A stretch of 64,000 nucleotides of DNA from a virus, in IMG/VR virus record IMGVR_UViG_3300025087_000036, positions 87,987-151,986 of that record. One strand, given 5' to 3'. Shown here in pieces: positions 58,294-64,000 of this stretch. The notes under the pieces were generated by a model. The model did no database searches. It was not told the origin of the DNA and saw nothing but the letters and a program-made list of their open reading frames with translations. The translations under genes were made by a program, and so were the position numbers. Numbering within the stretch: the stretch's first letter is position 1; each line of letters begins with the position of its first letter.

Positions 58294-59031
58294 ATGGTTC
58301 TAATGAACGTATTGATCGGTTCTGAAAAGGTTCCTGGTGAACTAAGAGAATACGACACCCCACATATTAACATATGTTCCGGCATAAGTCAAGTAAAAAC
58401 TGACAAACCAACGTTGATTTATGGAAAAAAATTAGCCAAAGAAATCTTTGGTGATTCAGTTGGCCACGATACAAAGATCAATCAATATTACTACTGGTCT
58501 TATTCGGAACAAGAGATCCCTCATGAGTGTTGGGTTGATAAATTTGTCAAGAAAACCCTGGATGAATTTTTCAGGTGCACAGATGTTAGCTTAGACTTGA
58601 TGTTTGATAAGCTAGACCCCCTTGAGTTTTTCTTACAGAAAACCAAGAAGATTTTTATTCACAATGGTAGGTATGAGATATACCTGTGCATTGATGATAG
58701 CGGGAAACTAACCATCTTTTCAATGAAAAAGGACTCCCTGGTGTATCTTGGCATGGATCCAGATAAACTAGTTGTTGATTTGATAAATGGTTGTGGCAAA
58801 TCTTGTATGATTTTTAGTAATGAAGATGTAGATATCAAGAGTTGCAAGGTGATTCCCATTGTCCTACAGGATGCGTGTCAGGCGTTGTGTGGTAAAATTC
58901 TAACCATGGACAGCATCCACAAGCAGTTTGAATCCCAACGAAACCTATCGAAACAGGAAATTTTGGTTTACATTGTGAAAAAATTTGGGTCTTTTGAAAA
59001 AATCTTTCAAAATTTTCTTTACAAATCCTAA
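58294..59031 (+). CDS. Unknown protein, 245 aa
   Basis: Ribosome-binding site TAGGAGTAACAAACA. Alpha/beta N-terminal half (TPHINICSGISQVKTDKPTLIYGKKL..., QYYYWSYSEQEIPHECWVDKF), C-terminal helical hairpin. Conserved-looking but unrecognised. The -35 box of the next promoter lies inside its last codons. Confidence 0.7.
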   Translation: MVLMNVLIGSEKVPGELREYDTPHINICSGISQVKTDKPTLIYGKKLAKEIFGDSVGHDTKINQYYYWSYSEQEIPHECWVDKFVKKTLDEFFRCTDVSLDLMFDKLDPLEFFLQKTKKIFIHNGRYEIYLCIDDSGKLTIFSMKKDSLVYLGMDPDKLVVDLINGCGKSCMIFSNEDVDIKSCKVIPIVLQDACQALCGKILTMDSIHKQFESQRNLSKQEILVYIVKKFGSFEKIFQNFLYKS

Positions 59032-59046
59032 TTTCTCTGCTATACT
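59018..59046 (+). promoter_or_regulatory. Sigma70-type promoter for the replication module
   Basis: TTTACA (59018-59023), 17 bp, TATACT (59041-59046). Starts a 160-nt leader with TATTTATC (59077), AT-rich stretches and the 27-bp repeats before the polymerase-like gene. Confidence 0.75.
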
Positions 59047-59110
59047 TTCGTAGCGGCGAAGAAAAAAAGAATATCTTATTTATCTTATATATTATAAAGA
59101 GCTTAGTAGC

Positions 59111-59191
59111 TTAAAGTACCTAATATCTAAAAAGCAGTTAAAGTACCTAATATCTAAAAAGCAGTTAAAGTACCTAATATCTAAAAAGCAG
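59111..59191 (+). repeat. Three perfect 27-bp tandem repeats (iteron-like)
   Basis: Units start at 59111, 59138 and 59165, each beginning TTAAAGTACCTAATATC and ending AAAAAGCAG; a partial fourth starts at 59192 and supplies the AAGGGG ribosome-binding site. The unit length is a multiple of 3, but no start codon serves the open frame. Placed between a promoter and the polymerase-like gene: candidate replication origin iterons or an autoregulatory operator. Confidence 0.9.
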
Positions 59192-59204
59192 TTAAGGGGT
59201 TACA

Positions 59205-60137
59205 GTGAATATAGTACAATCTACATATAAAAGGAACATAAGCTCATTAATAGCTGAAAGCATCTTAAATAACTGTATAGTGCATATAAACACAAATGCA
59301 CTCTATGTCCATTACTGTCTTAATAAGCATAAGAAAAAAAGCAGCTTAGTGAAAGTATATCAAGAAGCAGTTCAAAATAATAACTACATAAGATCAAAAT
59401 ACTATGGAAGGGATAAAAGAACCTTTAGGATATTTGCTGTTAAGGGGTATGTTAACCTAATAAATGAATCTGACCCTATTGTCCTAAAGAGTATACAATC
59501 TAGGTATGAGGATGGGTATATTGTGGTCTTTGATTACAAGGTACATGAGTACAACATATTCAGAAGCCTCCTAAACGTTCCAGATTGCCCCCAGGACATT
59601 CATAAGTTTGTATCCGATACATTGGGTGTTCCCAGGTCAGAAGCCAAGGTGATCGATTCTACGCTTCTATACGCAAGGGAAGAATCTGTTATCAGGATGT
59701 GTCAATCCCTGGTTGATTCAAAGAAATATGACAAGGAATCTCTTAGGTCAATATTTGATGTTTTCTCAAATCTAAGGGTCTACATAGAAGCATACAACAA
59801 AACCAAGATTGAGATGTTCCGAAAAACAGGGTATGTTGTCAACTCATATGGGAGAAAGATTTATCCCAAGGATGAAAGCTCTATATTTAACAATATCATA
59901 CAATCAATAGGTACAGAGTTGTTGATTGATGATCTAATCTCCATAGATTTATTGGGTTTAAAGAAAACCCATATCCTTTTTCATAGGTTTGACTCCATAT
60001 ATTTCGATGTGGACAAATCACAATTGGAGAACAGTATAGGAGTTATCAAGAGAACCATGGAAAATATCCACCCAGAGTACCACTTAGAAGTTGGCATTCA
60101 AATAGGGAGGGGTTTGACTTCCATGTTGGAGCTATAA
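59205..60137 (+). CDS. Stand-alone family A DNA polymerase core (fingers and palm)
   Basis: 310 aa, GTG start after AAGGGGTTACA. Motif A FDYKVHEYNI (D110, E115), motif B R144-x3-K148-x7-Y156 (PRSEAKVIDSTLLYARE) with the exact PolA spacing, NSYGRKIYP, N229-x3-Q233 (NNIIQSIGTE), motif C HRFDSIYFDV (D263). These align with E. coli PolI D705, R754, K758, Y766, N845, Q849, D882; E883 is Ser. No exonuclease or thumb domain. May need a partner or be specialised. Confidence 0.8.
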   Translation: MNIVQSTYKRNISSLIAESILNNCIVHINTNALYVHYCLNKHKKKSSLVKVYQEAVQNNNYIRSKYYGRDKRTFRIFAVKGYVNLINESDPIVLKSIQSRYEDGYIVVFDYKVHEYNIFRSLLNVPDCPQDIHKFVSDTLGVPRSEAKVIDSTLLYAREESVIRMCQSLVDSKKYDKESLRSIFDVFSNLRVYIEAYNKTKIEMFRKTGYVVNSYGRKIYPKDESSIFNNIIQSIGTELLIDDLISIDLLGLKKTHILFHRFDSIYFDVDKSQLENSIGVIKRTMENIHPEYHLEVGIQIGRGLTSMLEL

Positions 60138-60138
60138 A

Positions 60139-60537
60139 ATGAAATTTTTACTTCTCGCATCCTTTGTTCAAAAGGATGAACTACATAAAGCGATTGATCA
60201 AATATCCAGTATGTTGAACTTAGCCAAGAATGAAATTTTTGTGTTCATAAATGAAGACGACAATGCAGAATATATCCTTTCCTACAACTTAAACCCAGAG
60301 TTTTCAAACATGAGGTTTTCAACCATTTGGAAGAACACGATTAGCATACATAGAAAAAAGCAGACCAATACCCTCTACTCCCTAAATGCAATGAATGAGT
60401 TAATCAAGAACAAGAATGGGGGATATTTAGATAAGAGCTACAACGTAAATTGGGGAGACTATGAAAATTCCTTCCTGATTATTCGTGGTGGCAAATTGGT
60501 GTCTGTTCCAATCAGGCTAGTGAAGGTTAACTCATAG
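60139..60537 (+). CDS. Unknown protein, 132 aa
   Basis: One base after the polymerase stop. MKFLLLASFVQKDELHKAIDQISSMLN..., alpha/beta, with NTLYSLNAMNELIKNKNGGY. Similar small proteins occur near replication genes of T4-like phages; no function assigned. Confidence 0.7.
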   Translation: MKFLLLASFVQKDELHKAIDQISSMLNLAKNEIFVFINEDDNAEYILSYNLNPEFSNMRFSTIWKNTISIHRKKQTNTLYSLNAMNELIKNKNGGYLDKSYNVNWGDYENSFLIIRGGKLVSVPIRLVKVNS

Positions 60538-60549
60538 GAGAAATTGTAG

Positions 60550-60858
60550 ATGAAAAGATCAGAGCTAAAGAGTATTATCATAGAATGTTTGTTAGAAGAA
60601 AACAAACCAAACAAGAAAAATAGTAAACGCATCATAGAAAATCAGATGAAGTTTTCAGAAGATCAGTTAGATAAATTGAGAGTTGAGTTTTCTAAGATCA
60701 ATACTGTTGACCCAACTGCCCCAGCATACAAGAAGTTCCACAACTATCTGGGTGGATTATCCAAAGATCAACTGAAACAGTTGAAGGAAGCAAAGCCAAG
60801 AATAAAGTGGTTATCAAATGCGGCAGATATTATTTTGAGATATAGTTTTGGGGGATGA
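60550..60858 (+). CDS. Putative internal head protein 6 (shared leader)
   Basis: 102 aa. Leader MKRSELKSIIIECLLEE with E12 and E16, basic linker NKPNKKNSKR, then a helical domain (FSEDQLDKLRVEFSKI). Unlike the other leader genes it sits in the replication module, showing the leader is not just a local repeat of the head region. Ribosome-binding site TAGGAGAAATTGTAG. Confidence 0.65.
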   Translation: MKRSELKSIIIECLLEENKPNKKNSKRIIENQMKFSEDQLDKLRVEFSKINTVDPTAPAYKKFHNYLGGLSKDQLKQLKEAKPRIKWLSNAADIILRYSFGG

Positions 60859-60864
60859 AATCCG

Positions 60865-61656
60865 ATGCCAAAAGCTAATTTTGAAACAGGATTGAAATTG
60901 TGCCCCAAATGTGAGGTTGAAAAACCTATTGATCAATTTTTTAGTTGTAGTGGAAGCAAAGATGGGTTACAAGGTTTTTGCAAAAGTTGTGGTTGTCTTG
61001 CAATGAAAAATTGGTATGAAAATAACAAAGACAAAATGAACCAACATAAAAAAATTTACTACGAAAACAACAAAGACAAAAAAAAGCAATATTATGAGAT
61101 CAACAAAGGCGAAATAAAGCAATATGCAAAAAACTATCGAAAAACCAACAAAGACAAAATAAAACTAGCCAACAAAAACTGGAGAGAAGTCAATAGAAAC
61201 CGCATTAAAAAATACTATGAGATAAACAAAGATAAAATAAAACAATATACAAGAAACAAGTATGAAAAACGTAAAGAGTTTGGTTTGTGTGTAGATTGTG
61301 GATCACAACTTATGGGAAATAGCAAGTCATATTGCGAAAAATGTTGGTTCAAACACAAATCTTATTCTGCTTTTGGTTCAAGCAAACATTGGAAACACCT
61401 GAAAAACTTGTTTGAACAACAAGGGCATAAGTGCCATTGGACGATGCTTGATCTTGTCTTGGGGATCAACGCTTCTGTTGATCACATAAAACCAAGGTCA
61501 GAGTATCCAGAGTTGGCAAGAGATCCAAACAACATTTGTTGGTGTGATGACTCAATAAATTGTTCAAAACAGAATCGAGATCCAGATGAATTCAAAAAAG
61601 AACTTGATATACAAGTTTTTTACGACAAAAAGCTTTACAAGCAGAGCAAAACATAG
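60865..61656 (+). CDS. HNH endonuclease with asparagine/lysine repeats
   Basis: 263 aa. Zinc ribbon CPKCEVEKPIDQFFSCSGSK...CKSCG, then six to seven units of about 12-14 residues built on NKDKIKQYYEINK (residues 50-135), a second ribbon CVDCGSQL...YCEKCW, and HNH-type VDHIKPRSEYPEL...NICWCDDSINCSKQNR. The repeats would form a long basic helix over DNA. Mobile gene between leader gene and gp32; no TATTTAT hairpin precedes it. Confidence 0.82.
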   Translation: MPKANFETGLKLCPKCEVEKPIDQFFSCSGSKDGLQGFCKSCGCLAMKNWYENNKDKMNQHKKIYYENNKDKKKQYYEINKGEIKQYAKNYRKTNKDKIKLANKNWREVNRNRIKKYYEINKDKIKQYTRNKYEKRKEFGLCVDCGSQLMGNSKSYCEKCWFKHKSYSAFGSSKHWKHLKNLFEQQGHKCHWTMLDLVLGINASVDHIKPRSEYPELARDPNNICWCDDSINCSKQNRDPDEFKKELDIQVFYDKKLYKQSKT

Positions 61657-61741
61657 TATCATTACACACAACGATTCGTACCATAGTGGTATGATAACAT
61701 AGCTAAACAGCTAAAACAAATGAACCATTGGAGGTTTACAC

Positions 61742-62548
61742 ATGGCAGAACAAAAGAAAAGCAGACTAGCAGAAGAACTTGAGAACTTACGCAGGAAGAA
61801 TACAAACACAGAAAAAAGCGATGTGTTTTGTATCTCTCCGAAAGATGGGACAAAAAAGGTTATACGGCAAATTCCTTATATCCACGATCCAGATGGATAC
61901 CCCTTCTTCAAAGTGTATTGGCACTATAAGGTTGCTGGAAACAGCAGCGTTCTTTGCCCATTGAAAACCAACGGTGATCCCTGCCCCATTTGTGAAATGG
62001 TGGATGAGTTGAAAAACATTGGTTCACAAGAAGCATGGAACATGGTCAAGAAAATCAAAGCAAGACTTCGTGCATACTCCCCTGTTATCGAACGTGGGAA
62101 CGAGAGTGCTGGAATTAAGCTTTGGGGTTATGGCGTTCAAATCTATGAGGCTTTGTTGGAAAAGTTTGAGGACCCCAAGTGGGGACACCTTTCCGATGTT
62201 GCAACAGGACGGGACATTGAAATTTGGACTGTTCCCAAGAAGACGAAGGAAGAATTTGACCAACCGCAGTTTGATGTGTTTCCAACACAGTCCAAGTTGT
62301 TGGCTAAGAAAGTTGACATTGAAGCCTTGCTAAAGTCTACTCCAAACTACTTAGAGGATGACAAGAAAGCATTTCCTGTTAAGTCATACCAAGAGCTTAA
62401 GGAAATCGTTCGTAAGTTCTCAACAGATCCAGTTGAAGAAGATGAAACTGATTTTCCACCGGAAGATGATTCCGTGGTGGTTCAAGAGGAAGAGAAATCT
62501 GATCAAGGTGACTTCAAATCCAGACTAAGCAACTTGCTTGGAGACTAA
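61742..62548 (+). CDS. 32: Single-stranded DNA-binding protein (gp32-like)
   Basis: 268 aa. Basic N-terminal MAEQKKSRLAEELENLRRK for cooperativity, zinc subdomain H...CPLKTNGDPCPICE, OB-fold with LWGYGVQIYEALLEKFEDPKWGHLSDVATGRDIEIW, and acidic C-terminal tail (VEEDETDFPPEDDSVVVQEE) ending FKSRLSNLLGD, the arm that recruits replication partners. Ribosome-binding site GGAGGTTTACAC. Upstream TACCA-TAG-TGGTA palindrome (61680-61692) may be an operator. Confidence 0.93.
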   Translation: MAEQKKSRLAEELENLRRKNTNTEKSDVFCISPKDGTKKVIRQIPYIHDPDGYPFFKVYWHYKVAGNSSVLCPLKTNGDPCPICEMVDELKNIGSQEAWNMVKKIKARLRAYSPVIERGNESAGIKLWGYGVQIYEALLEKFEDPKWGHLSDVATGRDIEIWTVPKKTKEEFDQPQFDVFPTQSKLLAKKVDIEALLKSTPNYLEDDKKAFPVKSYQELKEIVRKFSTDPVEEDETDFPPEDDSVVVQEEEKSDQGDFKSRLSNLLGD

Positions 62549-62551
62549 CTC

Positions 62552-62896
62552 ATGAAAAATAAACCAAAGGTGTATATCATTAGGGGAACCGGGCTATCCA
62601 TCGATGGGCTTATTGTTGAGGTCGTGGGGGAAGGGACGGATGGATTTGTTTTCTTCCGTCCCTTTGGTAACAAGAATGTTGCCAAGTCTGCCCTTCTTGT
62701 TGACAAGAGATACTTACAGTTGTTGGGTGACGATACAAAAATCTACTCCTATGTGTTCAACATAGAACAAAAACTAGAGGGTGGTCCATCTAGCACATGT
62801 TACTTTTCGATTGAAGATTGTCCAAGGAACATTTCTTTGGAATCAATAAAAACTTTCATAGAAAATAATTTGAAACCCATTTTAAGGTTGGAGTGA
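62552..62896 (+). CDS. Unknown protein, 114 aa
   Basis: Three bases after gp32 and two before uvsX. MKNKPKVYIIRGTGLSIDGLIVEVVGEGTDGFVFFRP..., beta-rich with a C-terminal helix. Its operon position suggests a recombination or replication accessory (T4 has gp59 and gp33 near gp32), but no similarity is visible. Confidence 0.7.
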   Translation: MKNKPKVYIIRGTGLSIDGLIVEVVGEGTDGFVFFRPFGNKNVAKSALLVDKRYLQLLGDDTKIYSYVFNIEQKLEGGPSSTCYFSIEDCPRNISLESIKTFIENNLKPILRLE

Positions 62897-62898
62897 AT

Positions 62899-64000
62899 GT
62901 GGCAAAAGAAATAGATGATTTTTCTGGTATGCTTCTCAAGGATATTAAGTCTGGTTTTGCTAGTTTTAAGTCAACTGGCAAAGCTTGTTTCATGACAGAT
63001 GCAAATGTCAATGTTGAAAATTGGTTGTCAACTGGATCATGGATGCTTGACCTTGTGTTATCAAATCGTGTTGGGGTTGGTGGTATTCCCCAGGGTAGGT
63101 TGGTTGAAATTTCAGGTGGTGAGGGTGCCGGGAAATCTATGATGGGAAACTATATCATAGCAGACTGCCAGAGAAAAGGTGGGGCAGCAGTTCTTATTGA
63201 CACGGAACACGCTGGGTCACTTGAGGTAATGGAAGCTTGTGGGGTGGATGTTAATAGATTGATTCATGTTGAAGTGGATACGGTTGAAGAGGTTTTTCAA
63301 ACTATGGAGGCCATATCAAACAACTTCAAGAAAAGTAAGACCAAAGATAGACCGCCTCTTTGCATAGTATGGGATTCAGTTGCAGCAACACCATGCAAGA
63401 TTGAGGTTGAAGGTGATTATGGGGATGCCACAATAGGACTTAAAGCTAGACTGTTGGGGCAAGGGTTGAGAAAGTTTATGTCAGTTGTAGCCGACAACAA
63501 TATATACCTCGTGTTTATCAATCAGCTTAGAGCAAATATTGGTGTAACATATGGGGATAACCAAATAACTCCAGGTGGAAAAGCAATACCATTTCATTCA
63601 AGTGTTAGACTTAGGTTGACGCACTTCAAAGAAATAACAGATGTGGACAAAAATAAAATTGGTAAGATCGTAAAGTGTGATGTTAAGAAGAACAAGGTTG
63701 CGCCACCAATGAGAACCATGTATTATTACATGAAGTGGGGAGATAAGCTTGGTGCCTGGATTGATGATGAAGAGACAATTTGGGATTCAGCCGTTCGGGT
63801 TGATGTAATAAAAAAGTGTGGAGGCCAAACGTATAAATTTGTATCTCCATCAACGGGGACAGATGTTGAGTTCACCAAGAGAAAATTTTTATCGTTATGG
63901 AAAGAGGAAGTGTTTCAGCGTGAATTGAAAGAAGCATTAGCTAAGGCATACATCATAGGTCCAAAATCTTTTGGTGATGAGGATATTATGATAGGGGAAC
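62899..64000 (+). CDS. uvsX: UvsX/RecA-like recombinase (partial)
   Basis: GTG 62899 after GGTTGGAGTGAAT; 367 codons in the window, running off the edge. Walker A GGEGAGKS (73-80), IDTEHAGS, Walker B ICIVWDSVAAT-like region, LVFINQLRANIG (L1-adjacent) and ITPGGKAIPFHSSVRLRL. Catalyses strand exchange in recombination-dependent replication, loaded on gp32-coated DNA. An out-of-frame ATG at 62897 closes after five codons. Confidence 0.93.
   Translation, partial: MAKEIDDFSGMLLKDIKSGFASFKSTGKACFMTDANVNVENWLSTGSWMLDLVLSNRVGVGGIPQGRLVEISGGEGAGKSMMGNYIIADCQRKGGAAVLIDTEHAGSLEVMEACGVDVNRLIHVEVDTVEEVFQTMEAISNNFKKSKTKDRPPLCIVWDSVAATPCKIEVEGDYGDATIGLKARLLGQGLRKFMSVVADNNIYLVFINQLRANIGVTYGDNQITPGGKAIPFHSSVRLRLTHFKEITDVDKNKIGKIVKCDVKKNKVAPPMRTMYYYMKWGDKLGAWIDDEETIWDSAVRVDVIKKCGGQTYKFVSPSTGTDVEFTKRKFLSLWKEEVFQRELKEALAKAYIIGPKSFGDEDIMIGE

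Noticed and set aside
59111-59191. CRISPR array
   Set aside because: The 27-bp units abut with no spacers, and no cas gene is near.
59054-59240. Open frame through the 27-bp repeats encoding LKYLISKKQ three times
   Set aside because: It has no ATG, GTG or TTG start, and the polymerase-like gene starts in another frame with a good ribosome-binding site.

Overview
This 64 kb, AT-rich window is a contiguous piece of a large T4-like myovirus genome (tailed phage with a contractile tail). The gene 17-20-21-22-23-13-15-18 order (terminase, portal, prohead protease, scaffold, major capsid, neck, tail terminator, sheath) is intact and is followed by tail tube, tape measure, baseplate genes, a gp32-like SSB and a UvsX/RecA recombinase. 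No host gene is present. Promoters in the left half match bacterial sigma70 consensus almost exactly (TTGACA or TTTACA, 17 bp, TATAAT-like), so early transcription probably uses unmodified host RNA polymerase. The host cannot be named from the sequence.

Layout. 1-8.4 kb: about 17 tRNA genes, many with encoded CCA, mixed with small unknown genes, a metallophosphoesterase, three HNH homing endonucleases and several structured but unassigned intergenic stretches. 8.4-25.8 kb: a dense early-type region of small, often overlapping, mostly unrecognised genes, with islands of known function: a second metallophosphoesterase, a zinc-ribbon DnaQ-like exonuclease, an RtcB RNA ligase, an adenine methyltransferase, a KTSC protein, and several broken genes (truncated methyltransferase, truncated DUF3310, frameshifted zinc protein). 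25.8-58.3 kb: virion genes. Terminase and prohead protease each carry an intein; free-standing Vsr-like or HNH endonucleases sit between capsid, sheath and tail genes; the tail tube gene lies inverted with two endonuclease genes. 59-64 kb: replication/recombination genes: a 27-bp triple tandem repeat, a stand-alone family A DNA polymerase core, gp32 and UvsX.

Three genome-wide patterns tie the window together. (1) Eight otherwise unrelated genes begin with the same 16-residue leader (consensus MKKSELKKIIKExLxE) whose E12 and E16 fit the [LI]-x-E cleavage rule of T4-type prohead proteases and the predicted cleavage sites of the two capsid proteins here; I infer a capsid-targeting leader for internal head proteins, two of which look like a zeta-toxin-like kinase and an HNH protein. 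(2) A TATTTAT[TA] element occurs upstream of late and mobile genes on the coding strand in both orientations; in five cases it lies in the loop of a long hairpin that buries the ribosome-binding site, the logic of T4 late promoters that keep read-through early mRNA silent. (3) Homing elements are unusually dense: two inteins, three tRNA-region HNH genes, one HNH gene near gp32, and four Vsr-like genes.

Coding assignments for the virion and replication genes are secure; most small early genes are real by spacing, overlap and ribosome-binding sites but of unknown function.
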